Below, one piece after another: positions 46,025-57,706 of a stretch of 64,000 nucleotides of DNA. The notes below the pieces were generated by a model. It searched no databases and had not been told where the DNA came from. It was given only the letters and a program-made list of their open reading frames with translations. The translations under genes and the position numbers were made by a program. The stretch comes from Endothia cerciana (lineage: Eukaryota; Ascomycota; Sordariomycetes; Diaporthales; Cryphonectriaceae): assembly GCA_026119935.1 (NCBI GenBank), contig JALRMH010000014.1, positions 496,001 to 560,000 of the forward strand. The letters run 5' to 3'. Within the stretch, counting starts at the first letter, position 1. Each line of letters starts with the position of its first letter.

Positions 46025-47801
46025 TTATTCTGGTAGTACGGTCTTCTTCGAGTGTGTTGTACGATACGACATCCTTGGGTTGGAGTTTGCAGTGTAGAAG
46101 GACGCGACAATTATGAGTCGTCTCCAGCAGCCATTGACAGACCTGTGTTCACGATATGGCGCCGCCGCCACGGCCTCTTTGTATACGGCATTCAACGGTG
46201 CCATTGCTCTCCTTACTGGTCGGAACACGTTACGATCGGTATATAGAGCATTTCACGTTGGGCTACAGCGGGGGCAGATGAGACTGAAAGAAGAACACGA
46301 CGGCGTACCGTAGGGGGTTTAAAATATTTGATCACGAGGACGATTGCATGACCCAACCGCTGGACGATCGGGAGGGCCGACCAAGGGCGCGAACGGGAGA
46401 CGAACACTGGAATGCCAGAGATGTTTTTCCTTTCGAAATACTTCGTTTCTTGTAGAGATTACTGTTTATCCATTCTTTTGCTCGTCAACGGATGCGGTGC
46501 AGAAAACCCGCTTCTTTGCACGTGATGACTGAGTAGGACGATCATCATGATGCAGGACGAGGGAAGGGGCAGGATGTAAGGTCACCCAGCATTAGTTTTA
46601 ACTAAGTAGAAGGGTGGATTGGGGATCTGACGGTGTCAACCAAGCAGCAACACTCTACAAAAAAAACTCTTCTCAGGCTGACCTGGCTTCGACTGCCCGA
46701 TATGATCATCTCTCTGAGTCGTGAGGACCCATTCGTTACCAGCGCCTTGATGTTCGTGCAAGAGGGTTGAGGAATGTGCCTTTTTGTTTTTCTGAGTTAT
46801 ACTCTAGATGAGCTATGTACGTGGTCGACGTATCTTGATGAAACAGGAGAAAGGTCTCCGTCGCCGTCAAGGCCGTGGCGTGTCATCATACTCCAGTGAG
46901 CACAACAGGTGAGATGGAGGAGACGTGAAGACGAGAGCACTATCAGGCCTGGAGATCGCTCACGGCAGGGTGCCTCTTCCATATATATAGGGTAGCAGCC
47001 TGTCTTATATAGAGGTGATTGGGAAGGACGGAATGGCGGGCCCCTTGTTGGGAGAGAATCTGTGGAACGTATCCCGCATTTTCTAATTTCCCCTTAAGCT
47101 TCCTCCAGGCCGGCCCGTTCCCCTCTGTCCCAGCTGCCTCCGCTGCCTTCCGAATAGTACTCAACTTGGCTCCCACACGCAGAAAAGGTGGGGATCGGTG
47201 TGCTTCGGAAGAAGGAAAAAAGAGGCTTACACTGTGAGCCTGAGTGCGGTTGGCGAGCCGGCTACATAGGTCCGCGGGGCGCCTCGTCCTGGTCGGGCGC
47301 GCGCCTCTTGAAAATTAGGGCGTAACGGCCCCGGGAGATGTTTGCCCTCGTCCGCGGTAGAAGGCCGCGCGCCAGGATGGCCGCACGACGAGTCCCTGAG
47401 GATTGCGCCTGGTGCCAGAGGAGAGGGTGGATAGAGCGACGCGCCTGGTTAATGTAGGTAGTCAGAGTTGATTGATTAATCTGTTGCGTAAAGTCTTACG
47501 TTTCCCCCTTCCCAAACAAAAAGAAGAGGGAAGAAGAATAAGAATTACGCAAGAACAATAGACGGGCAGTTTTTGTCGGGTCTCGCGAAGTGAGCTGCTT
47601 CTTCTGTCAGAAATGAGTCGGGACAATATGTTTTCTAAAGCACATTTAGCCACCATCTCGTCAGGGCCACGGCTCACTACAACCACTACCTGCCTTAGAT
47701 GGTGATCTTGTTCTTCCGCGAAGGATTGTTTATTTATTTTATTTTATATTTTTAATTTATTTTATTAGCCTCGGTGGCTTCTTCCTTCCTCGTCCTTGCA
47801 C
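46025..47801. other. Intergenic between convergent Puf and GRS1 genes
   Basis: 1.8 kb; AT-rich near 47724-47766 (TTTAT-type repeats) directly 3' of GRS1, a plausible termination region. No supported gene. Confidence 0.5.
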
Positions 47802-50009
47802 CTAGCTATCCCTGATCTCCAGCTCCTGGCCCTCAAACTTGGGCAGGTCGCCCTCCACGTCCCTCCACGTCTTGCTGCCGTTCACCATGCTCTGCACCGC
47901 CTCCAGGATGCGGGACTCGTCCGCCCGCACCTGCCTTGTCGAATCACGCTCCCGCAGCGTAACCGAGCCGTCCTTGACGGTCTGGAAGTCGATCGTGATG
48001 CCGAACGCCGTGCCCAGCTCGTCATTCCGGCTGTATCTCTTGCCGATGCTCGCGCCGGAGTCGTCTACACGACTGGAGATTCCCATCTGGCGAAGCTTGT
48101 GGCCCATCTTGCGCGCGATGGGCGAGAACTCTTCGTTCTTGGAGAGGGGAACAATGAGGACCTTGGTCGGGGCCATTGCTGGAGGGAAGGAGAGAACCTG
48201 CATGCGTGGGTTAGAAATCTAGCGTATAAGGCGGGGGCTTGAGGGCATGCCTACACCGCGGGCTTCATCGCCACCCTCCGAGCCGCGAGTCCAGAAGCTA
48301 TGCTCAATCAACGAGTACAGGATCCTGCCGATACCAAATGAAGGCTCGATGACATTCGGCGTGTACTCCCTGCTATGTTTTGTTATGGTCTTGAACTCGA
48401 TCCTGATGAGATCCTTGCCAACAGTGGCATTGCCAGCTGCGATGGTAGGGACGTCAATAGTGAAGCTGCCGTTGTCCTCCAGATCCTTGGCGAACTTCTC
48501 AAGCTGTGGCTGCTGGAGTGCTTCTATTGCTTCAGACACTAGCTTGCCGTCTTTCTTGAAGTGTGGGCCGAACTGCTTTCTGTCGATGTCCACAACCCAC
48601 AGTTGTTCAACTACGGGCGTGTTCAGTATCTGGCGCACAACCAAGGGTGCGCCAGTCTTCTTCTGGTGAACCGTCAGATCGTAGGCAGAGCGGTCAGCGC
48701 AGCCGACGCACTCGATCCAGCCGTAAGAGGTCAGCATCTCGGCATCCCAGCAGTCGCAGGCATAGTGGGCCATCTCGTTGGCCATGTGCTGTCGGAAGCG
48801 GACCTTGCTCATATCTGCACCAACCCTCTCCAGGTACAGGTGGATTCGAGCCACGAAGTAGCCCAGAGTCTCGTTGTCCACGACCCTTTCCTTGACCGCC
48901 TGGCCGATGGTCATCTTCCGCGTCGTGGTCTTGCCAGATAACTGGGTGTGCTTATCCAGAAGCGTCAGCTCGAGGTTCTCGACCTCTGAGAATCTAGGGT
49001 GCTTCTTGCCGCCCTCGGGGTCCACGAAGTGCTCGATCTCCGCCATCAGGAATTCGCGGACGCGGAGCAGACCGGCGCGCGGCGAGATCTCGTTGCGGTA
49101 GGATTTGCCAATCGAGGCGCTGGCAAACGGCATGTTCTGCATGTTGAACTCGAGCAGCTTGGCGAAGTTCAGGAACTGGCCCTGGGCCGTTTCCGGTCTG
49201 AGGTAGCCGGGCGCGTTGCTGGAGGGGCCGATGGTCGTCTGGAACATGAGATTGAAAGGCACCGGAGGCGAGGGCTCAGCACCAGTGGCGGGGTTCTTGA
49301 GCTCGTATTTCTGGATTAGCTTTCCGAGGGCGTCGCCGTCGTAGTTGTCGATCTGGGCCAGGACCTCCTCGTATTCCTTGACAACCGCGTCGTCCAGCTT
49401 CACGGCCTCGGCCGTGTGCTTCTTCTTCTTCTTCTTGGGGTCCTCCTCCTTCTCCTCGACCTCCTGCCCGCGCGCCTTCTTGTCACCCTTGAGCCTCGCC
49501 TCCAGGACGGCCTCGACGAAGTGATCAGCCCTCAGGATCTCGCCATTCTTTGGGTCCTTGCACATCCAGTCGGCAAACTTGTCGACGTGGCCGCTGGTCT
49601 TGAAGACCTCGTGGGGGGTCAGGACGCTGCAGTCAACTTCGAGCATGTCCTCCTCGAGGACGAAGTGCTTGCGCCAGGTCTCGATCAGGTTGGCCTGAAG
49701 GGCGCAGCCCGGGGGGCCGTAGTCGTAGAGACCGGCGACACCGCCATAGATCTCGAAGGCCGGGGTGAAGAACATGCGCCGGCGCAGCATGGAATCCATG
49801 GCCTGGCGATCCATGGTCTGACCGGTGCGGGTGGTCAAGGTCGCCATGGTGGGCTTCTTGGAATCGTTTACTCCGCCTATCGAAGAAGGGTGGGATTGGG
49901 ATGAGGTAAACAGCCGGACAGAGCTTGTCCTGGATGCTGCTGTGGTGAGAATGGAAGCCTTCGTACCAACAAGTGGTCTGTAAGAAGCGAAAGTCCTCAA
50001 CGCCCTCAT
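47802..50009 (-). CDS. GRS1: Glycyl-tRNA synthetase, mitochondrial and cytosolic forms
   Basis: Class II synthetase charging tRNA-Gly in cytosol and mitochondria. Exons: 50009-48255 and 48197-47802, with a 57-nt intron, giving 716 aa from the upstream ATG. The N-terminal 54 residues (MRALRTFASYRPLVG...) are Arg/Ser/Thr-rich and look like a mitochondrial presequence. A second in-frame ATG at 49847 lies in an ideal context (CCCACCATGG) and would give the cytosolic enzyme. Family signatures: GLYDYGPPGCALQANLIETW near the start; a Lys-rich insert (KKKKKK); the motif 2 region reading APGYLRPETAQGQFLNFAKL; RAGLLRVREFLMAEIEHFVD; IECVGCADRSAYDL; EPSFGIGRI (motif 3). The C-terminal anticodon-binding domain begins VLSFPPAMAPTKVLIVPL. 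It is divergent from RPF1. Confidence 0.95.
49845..49847 (-). promoter_or_regulatory. Second GRS1 start codon with strong Kozak context
   Basis: This ATG, 54 codons after the first, is preceded by CCCACC and followed by GCG. The upstream ATG has a weak context (T at -3). Leaky scanning would give both a mitochondrial and a cytosolic protein from one mRNA. Confidence 0.6.
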
Positions 50010-50399
50010 AAATTGACACTGTGAAGGCAGAGAGAGGGGTGTTCAAAGGGAGGAGGCGAGGAAGAAGCGTGGTGGTGGTGGTGGTGGTGCTCGAGCTTAG
50101 AAGTGCAAGGCCGCCATTGACTCAGATCTCAGTTGTCATCAAATTTCAGGAACACGGCAGGGCTGTTTCTCCCCGCAGTGCGTACAGTAGCTGTTGTGGC
50201 CCTGTCAGTGAGGGGCAGCACACCCAAGCACCAGCGCTAGGACCCTGCTGCAGATCGACCTCCGGCAGGCAAGGATAATTTCGATATCGGTCTGGACCCC
50301 CCAAAATTTCGAACCTCTCACATGCCAGCCAGTTCCAGTTCCAGCTGCAGTTCCAATCCCAACCACAGATCCTCAACCGCACACACCGGGGTAGACAAG
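50010..50399. promoter_or_regulatory. Short divergent promoter GRS1 / RPF1
   Basis: Only 390 bp (312 bp if RPF1 starts at 50322) separate the start of a tRNA synthetase from that of a ribosome-biogenesis factor. It contains a GTG-triplet run (50069-50089) close to the GRS1 start. Confidence 0.6.
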
Positions 50400-51798
50400 A
50401 TGCCTTCCACCAACAGCATACCCGGCAATAAGCTGCGGCGCAAGGACCTTCATGTACAGAACAAGAGAACCTCCAGCAAGGCAAGGCGCGAGGAGCGCAT
50501 GCGCCGGAGGAAGGAGGAGGCCAGGGACCCCGAACTCAAGAGGGAACGCCTCGCGCGCGCCCGGACCAAGACCCTCGATCAGAAGCGGGTATGGGACGAC
50601 GGCGACGAGGACAGCCTTTACACCAGCGCCGACGTCGTGGCGGTTAAGAGGCAGAAGCTAGAGGAGGAAGAGGAGGCCCAGGCTGCCGCCGAGATGGTCG
50701 GGGCTGACGAGGACGGGAAGCAGGGTGAGGACGACGAGGCGGACAGCATGCTGGGTTCTGACGACGACGACGAGGATGAGGGGGCTGCAAACCAGCGCAT
50801 TGAGAAGATGCGCGCGAAGCGATCACAGAGGCAGCCGAGTGTCGCGCCCTCCACAACGAGTACGAATTTCGACATGACGCCCGCGGTGCTGTCCGCCAAG
50901 TTCCCGAGCCTCTTCGGTGACGAGCCGCCAAAGGTCCCCAAGGTCCTGATCACCACATCCATCAACTCGACGCTGCACAAGGAGGCCGAGATCCTCATGT
51001 CGCTCTTTCCCAACTCCGAGTATATACGGCGGTCGGCGCATCGGTACGGGCACAAGTATAGCGTCAGGGAGATATGTCGCTTTGCCTCGAACCGGGACTA
51101 TACCACCGTGTTGGTGCTCAACGAGGACCAGAAGAAGCCCAACAGGCTCACCGTTGTCCATCTGCCCCACGGACCAACACTGACGTACTCGGTCAACAAC
51201 TGGATACCGGCCTCAAAGCTGCCCGGGCATGGAAATGCGCAGGACGAGTTCTACCCGGAGTTGCTTCTCAACAACTTCAAGAGCAGCCTTGGCCTGCTCG
51301 CCGCGAAGAGCTTCCAGACGCTATTCCCTCCACAGCCGGATATCCAGGCGCGGCAGGTGGTGACATTGCACAACCAGCGTACGTCCGCTCGAAACCCATC
51401 AATCACCTTGAACATGACTGCTAAACCCTACACACAGGCGACTACATCTTCCTCCGGCGTCATAGATACATCTTCCGTGACAAGAGAGAAACAGAGAAGA
51501 GCGTTCAGGCTGCCGACGGCAAGGAGCTGAAAGGCGTTGAGAGCATAAGGGTTGGTCTTCAGGAGCTCGGTGTAAGTCCATCCAGGCCAGTCATTCCGTC
51601 GTTTGTCCCCTCTCATGAAGAGAGGGACGGTTTCTTTCTGTCCCGCAACCCAATGCTGACCTGACGCAGCCCCGGTGCACCCTCAAACTCCGCCGTGTGG
51701 ACAAGGGCATCGGCCGGGCAGGCAGCGAGGGCGAGGACGCGCTATCGTGGGAATGGGAGGCCAAGATGGAGAAAACGCGGACACGGTTCAACCTGTAG
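50400..51798 (+). CDS. RPF1: Ribosome production factor 1 (Brix-domain protein)
   Basis: Nucleolar factor needed for 60S ribosomal subunit assembly. Three exons: 50400-51378, 51438-51571 and 51670-51798, giving 413 aa; introns 59 and 98 nt. An in-frame ATG at 50322 would add 26 residues; 50400 was preferred because the family begins close to the KLRRKDLH segment. The N-terminal third is Lys/Arg-rich with acidic runs, nuclear-type composition. The Brix domain begins VPKVLITTSINSTLHKEAEI and continues with EYIRRSAHRYGHKYSVREIC, then TVVHLPHGPTLTYSV and VVTLHNQRDYIFLRRHRYIF. The end reads RCTLKLRRVDKG and WEWEAKMEKTRTRFNL. The second intron and last exon were placed by this family ending. Confidence 0.92.
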
Positions 51799-53235
51799 TT
51801 CTGCTCACACCGCGGGAAGGAATGCGCCGCGGCAGTGCAGCCAGCACGTATGCCCCGGCACGGAGGACGGGAGGCGCAGTCCAAGTTTGCAGAGCGACGT
51901 TCCCCCAGATACCCAATTGACCAAGTCGGCCATATCCGTCCATCGTCCAAAACAGACCCATCGACCCTTATCGAGGCAGCAGTCTAGACCGTCTGGCTGG
52001 ACGGGATCCCCTCGTGGGTCAAGCCGGATCCACCCGCGCGGCAGGGAGGGATGAGGACTTCTTGCAATACATATGTACTAGTAGCACGAGAGCCTCAATC
52101 TAGGCCGCAGGGATCCCTCAGGATAAGAAGAAACCCCCCCCCCCCGGGTCTAATCCCAACAGCACTTCCCCGGGCGAAAGCAGCACTTCCGCTTCCGGCC
52201 GTCGCGGGGAGGGAGTAGAGAAGTGAGAACCCCCGTCCCATGCGGCGATGGGGCGGTGGGTTGTCCTGAGTGCAGACTGTGGGATGGCACCGTCGAGTCT
52301 GTGGCGTGCAGTCCTGGTGCTGAATGCCGCCCTTACTTGGCGGCCCCCCACCCCTCCCTGCCTTCCGAATATTATATTGCCTCTTATTTTTGAATTATTT
52401 TCTCTCTCTCTATTCACTTCACTGAGGGTCTTGTCTGTGTCCCTAACTAGTTGAGCACCATGTCAGTGCTCATGTGATGTGGCGTCCATGGGGCCCGCTG
52501 TGGCTGCCTAAACACCTTATATTGTACGGGAGGGTGGAGAGAGAGGAAGAAAAAAAAGTGCACACGCTAAGATCCGGGAAAGGCCGCCAAGGCCAGCCCG
52601 TTCAGCTGGGCGACAGACAGCGCGTTCGCGACAGGCGGTGTGATTCTTGTCAGATAGTCCCCCCCAATAGTCAGGTCTCTATGGGCCTCTCTAGACCTAC
52701 GCGCCATAAAAGAGATGGTCACTAGTAGTCCAACAATATAGAGGTCATAGCGGAGGGGAATACGATACTAAGAGGGGGGGGAACACACGAGAGTGGACGG
52801 CGTCGTGGAGTCACGTTGTTCTAGCTCGAGATCTAGGCGCCCCCCCCCCCCCTCGCTCATCGAGGGGGAAATCTTCACAACAATGATGAGATCGACATTG
52901 CCCCCCCCCCCCCAGCTGGCTTTCGCTCGCGAACAGTTTTGTTTTCCCTGTGCCTAAGAAGCTCTCGATCATGGTATCCTGCCTGGTCCGCCACAAAATA
53001 GAATTCCCGATTCTCCTGAACTCCGTCCGGTTTACTCCCGTAAACACACACACCAAGGTGGTCTCTGTTTTTAAATCTCTAGAGACTCTCCCAGGGAAAT
53101 AAACCTTCATTCCACATACACTCGAGCATCTAGGTGTGGTGACCCCGTATATGGAAAAAAAAATAGATCACGAGTCGTTGCGCTATGTAAGAAATGGTAG
53201 AAAGAGAAGACAGCCGAGGCACGGCGGGCAAGGAC
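51799..53235. other. Intergenic between convergent RPF1 and transporter genes
   Basis: 1.4 kb with three long C runs (12 C at 52134-52145; 13 C at 52840-52852; 13 C at 52901-52913). No gene was seen. Confidence 0.55.
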
Positions 53236-54888
53236 TCATTTGACGCCCTGGCCCGGCTTCTTCTGGTTCTCTCTCAGCATGACTATTGAGTAACTGGACG
53301 ATTGTGTTAGCATCATCAAATCAAGACGGTGATCTCCACCTCCTTTTTCGAGGAGGCAGGGACGGAGGCCAACTTACGCAATGATGCCGCCAATGGCGAC
53401 GAAGACGCCCATGACGGACTTATCCCCGATGGCCCGGCCCGAGGTCATCCACCCCAGCGCGACGATGGTGCATGTCTTGACGTGGCCGACGACGGTGCTC
53501 GAGACGGGGCCGGTCTGCGCGATGATGAAGAATTGCGAGATGTTGATGAGCGCGGCGAAGCCACCGGACTGGATTCCCGCCGAGTCAGTCACTCTGTTAC
53601 ACGCAACACACTAAATTTGGCCCCTGGGCCGTTTTCTGGGTCAAGACCTTGCGGTCCACTTGCTCTGAGCACAGGGATTGTTCGTCTCATAATCCAATTC
53701 ACCCGTAGATCCAAAACAAGACGGCAGTAATGCACCCCCGGAACGGGGGGGGGTCTTTCAAAAAAAAAAAAAAAAAAAAAAACTTTTACAGGGCTGATGA
53801 TGTTCACGGAAAGGGAAAGGGGGAGGAGGGATAAAACTCACGATCATGATCATGACCCATCGGTTAAGCGGCACCTCGCTCCACACGGGGAACGTGTCCA
53901 CGAAGGGGATCACGTAGAGCAGCATGAACGCCGACACGGGCGCCTGGTTGAACAGCAGCTGCATGGAGCTCATCTGGAGCTTGCGGTGGTACGCGCCGAT
54001 CCAGACGGTGTACAGCGAGGACGCGAAGATGCCCGTGAAGGCAAAGATGACGCCCAGCCCGCTCGTCGTCTTGACGCTCGCGTCGGCCGCGGGCAGGCTG
54101 TCGTAATAGCTGACCATGCCGACGCCCAGGCACGCCGGGACCAGCGCGACGAGGGCGTTGCGCGGGAGGGTGGCCTTGTAGAGGACAAAGTTCATGAGCG
54201 CCACGCAGGGCGTCAGGAGGATCCGGGCGACCTGGTAGAAGGTGACGCTCGAGAAGGCCAGCGACAGGTTCGGCAGGATGACGTTGAGGGACATGGCCAC
54301 GGAGAGCGGGAAGATGGCACGGATGGACGTCCTCCGGGGCTCGAAGTAGCCGAACCTCTGCCGCGAGAGGATGAAGAGGGTCAGCCATGTGATGCAGAAG
54401 TGGAAGGCTGCGAAGGTGAGCTGGGCGAGCTTCAGCGACGGGTCCGAGAAGATCGCCTTGTTCGTAAAGACCTAGTGATGCGGTGTCAGTCGAGATCCGC
54501 GCAAACCCCCCCCCCCCGGTGCAGGATGCCCGTCCCACGTTGCTCTAGATGCTGCTAGCTCAACGGCGGCGCTTGGGGAAACGTCCACACGACTTACAAT
54601 TCCGACGGTCGCCAGTGTGTTCACCGCGATCCATATTATGCCGGAGGTGGCCGAGCTCTTTGGTGGTTCTGGCTTCTCCGGCAGGCGGGCGAGCAGTTCG
54701 TCGTCCTCCTCATGGATCTCGTCATCGTGAGTGCTGTCCTGATATACCGTGGGTGATCTCAGGGTTGAGAGGCTCTCGTCGTCGCGGATGTAGACCGACT
54801 TCTCATTCAACTCCTCATGCCCACCCGCCTCGGTGTGGGACGAGGCGATGGAGCCTGCCCTCTCGGACCGACCGTCTTCTGAAGACAT
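53236..54888 (-). CDS. TPT/DMT-family transporter (nucleotide-sugar or triose-phosphate type, SLC35E-like)
   Basis: Golgi/ER-type solute antiporter by family. Four exons: 54888-54598, 54471-53842, 53568-53378 and 53293-53236, giving 389 aa. Introns are 126, 273 and 84 nt; the 273-nt one carries a run of 23 T on the sense strand. About 90 cytosolic, acidic and Ser-rich residues come first. Then about ten helices follow, for example GIIWIAVNTLATVGIVFTNK, where the conserved N-K of the family is visible. Later come SSVTFYQVARILLTPCVAL, SLYTVWIGAYHRKLQMSSMQ, SGGFAALINISQFFIIAQTG, and SSTVVGHVKTCTIVALGWMT with the conserved V-G-H-V-K-T pattern of this superfamily. It ends in a short basic cytosolic tail. 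The transported substrate cannot be told. Confidence 0.9.
53760..53782. repeat. Homopolymer A(23)/T(23) inside a transporter intron
   Basis: Mononucleotide run within intron 2, about 190 nt upstream of the 3' splice site, next to a run of 8-9 G. Prone to length errors in assembly. Confidence 0.85.
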
Positions 54889-55301
54889 GCTGAAAGATTT
54901 GGGCAGGTGTGCGTCAGGGGTTGGGCCGGTGGGTAGAGGGTAAGCGGCGTGAGCCCGGAAGGGATTCAAAGGACAGGTGAGAAAATATATGGCCGGATCA
55001 GTTGTGAGTATAGACGGCCGTCGGCGAGCCGGAGCAGAGGCAGAGCAAGTAGTTTAAGAAAAGGGAGGACCAGCTTCAGCAGGGCGGCGGGTGAGAGTGA
55101 AACAGTGGCCTGCGCGATCGACCCGTTCCGGATGCGGCAATAACGAAAGCTAAATGCGGACGGCGGGCGGGGTGGTGACTCGTGAGGAATGGGGGACGCC
55201 GAGGGGCGCAGGAGCTAGAGGCGAGGGTCTAATCTATCGCCATATAGTCACTCCGGGGATGTCGTCGCGAATTGTATACATGTGAAGGGAGGGCGGAGAG
55301 A

Positions 55302-55329
55302 GAGGGAGGGAGGGAGGGAGGGAGGGGGG
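55302..55329. repeat. GGGA tetranucleotide repeat
   Basis: About six GGGA units in noncoding DNA. Confidence 0.8.
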
Positions 55330-57633
55330 CTATGGCGATCTACGCCTGGGAGAAGAAGCTGGTCGCCGAGGCCACTCTGTACAACTGCAGAAGGTGAGGG
55401 GATAGTGCCGTACGGGTGGTAGTATATGCAGCTGCGCAACATGGTTTACGTAGTCGTGTTGTGTGTCCCTGCGCAGGGGCAATGAGGAGACGACCTGCAG
55501 GTGATGGCGTTCGTGCCCTGGTGGGGAATGAGAAGGGGGGCCCACGGGGAGGAGGAACAGAGGGAAGCGAGGAAGAGGATAATGGAGGGAGGGAGGAGGA
55601 GGAGGAGGAGGAGGACCCTCGGCAGGGATGCCCAGACGTATCGATACATGCCCTGGATGGCCCTCCGCCGTCCTCAGACAGCCTTGGAACGAAGATGACC
55701 GAGGCCCTCACCCCATGTCGAACCGTCCCTCGCTCCCGCGGGAGCTCGGCAGGCTTAGTGCGGACGATATCAGACGCGAGCAAGCTCGAGACCTGGCCTC
55801 TTCGGGTGGTCGTGATATGCCGCTTATCCCTCCAGGAACCCCCCTAGGACCCGGGTGGCCATGGCATGAAAAGACCATGCATATCATCATCCACACATTC
55901 GTTGGCCGCTTGCGAGGCCACCGACCGTGTGCTATAATCCCACCACGGTCCGCCAGCCCGCGCGTCCGGAATGCACCTGCGGTGGCCCTGAGACCTTCAC
56001 AGCAAGCCTGTTGATCCCTTTCCGGACATAGCACAGGGCATGACCACCCTCGTCTCACAAGACTAGCCTCGTCCGATACACGAAACTAGAACGGCGATCT
56101 ATCCATTCGCCAGGTTACTACTAGTACATGGTCGATCCCACCGCTCGCGTCCAGCTGGCGATGTTCCACTAGTCTCTCATGGCTCTGGTCTCATTCGTTC
56201 GGTCCTGTTTGCGGCGGGGTGGTCACCGGCGTGCTGCTACGAAGGATGAACCCCAAGTGGGACGCCTGGTTCGTTGCTCCAGCCTGAAACTAGCCCAGCG
56301 GCAGCACATGTCTCGTGTCCGACCGAGTAAGCGCGCGTCATGCATACTTCTGATCTCAAACCCTTAACCCCTTGACCCTTTTTATTCTTTTGTTTCTTGT
56401 TTTGTTTTTTGTTTCCCAGGATAAAAATAAGAATAAAATAAATATCGCACAGCCTGGCGCCCAGGGCAAGGCCGGACAGCCCTGCTAAGGCGACTTCCAG
56501 ACTCCCCTGTATAGGCCAGGCTCGAGCCCCCGTCAAAGGTCTAGAAGAATTTGGCGCAGAGGCATGATGATGCTTTCGGATCTGGCTCGTATCCTCTTTC
56601 CGCCGAGCTAACCAGCTACTGGTGCGATGGCGCCGCGCCCAGCGCCAGCCACTGCTGGGTCGTCCTGAGCCGCGCCGCCCCGGGCACTGTCAGGAAATAA
56701 CATGGTTAGGCGATATACGGGCGCCAGCCAGGAAAGACGCGCGCGCCCACGGGGGCGAAGCTCCTCGACAAAGTGGTGTCTGCGCCCCGGCGGCCCAGTC
56801 CCCGTCCGTCGCCCCTATTACCAGACAATGCACAGCACCGTACCCTGCTGGGCCTGGCCATAAACATCAGTCCTGGGAGGCGAAGTCGTGGGTCGGGCAA
56901 GGCCTGGGATCTGTTGTAATTCACCGAGTCGTCACGAGGGAGATTGTGCTCATCAAATGATTTTGTTCCACGGACTTCCCTGGGGGGTGGGGCCCAAATT
57001 TTCGCAGTATAACGGTGTCAGCAAGATCACCGAGGGTATATATTTTACTGCATCCTCCAGACCAGGGGGATCTCGACGGGGCCTGCCAAGCGGGACCTGC
57101 AGACAGACGAGCGGGCCAGTCTCGCCTCCCAAGATGTTTAAAATCCCAGAGTGTAAGGTAAGCTGGTCCGTCAGCCGTGGCCCGGCCCGCGAGGTCTGCA
57201 CTTCTGGGCCGCGCCTCCCGGCGCCGGGAAGCCCACACACACTCGCGCGCACACAGCATTGCCGTCCCCGGGCCAGTGCCGACGGCCCCAATCTACTTGG
57301 ACCAGGTCCGCCCGGCGCAGGAGCAGCAGCCTCGCCTCTGTTACATCCGTCAAGTCTGAACATCGTGTGTACCCCAGGTTCTGGAAGGATTTTCAAGAAT
57401 AGGGCCCCCCGCTATGGGAACCGCTGGTAGGGGTGGGTCACGGTTTGCAGCTGTGCCGGAGCGGTCGCCAAGACTGCGACGGTGGCATGCGCGGCATCTG
57501 CTCCCGCATCTGACCCAAGCACGCGGGCCAGGCGGCTAGAAACTCGCTCGTGGGGAGACTCCAGGCCCTGAGCACGTCCAGCTGCCGTACCTGACGGGCT
57601 CTTCATAGCACCGCCGAGATCATCACATGTAGG

Positions 57634-57685
<52 letters not shown>

Positions 57686-57706
57686 GTGTGTATATATGTG
57701 TGTGTG
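57634..57706. repeat. TG/TA compound microsatellite
   Basis: About 21 TG units followed by alternating TATATA and TGTGTG blocks; the longest microsatellite in the window. Confidence 0.9.
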
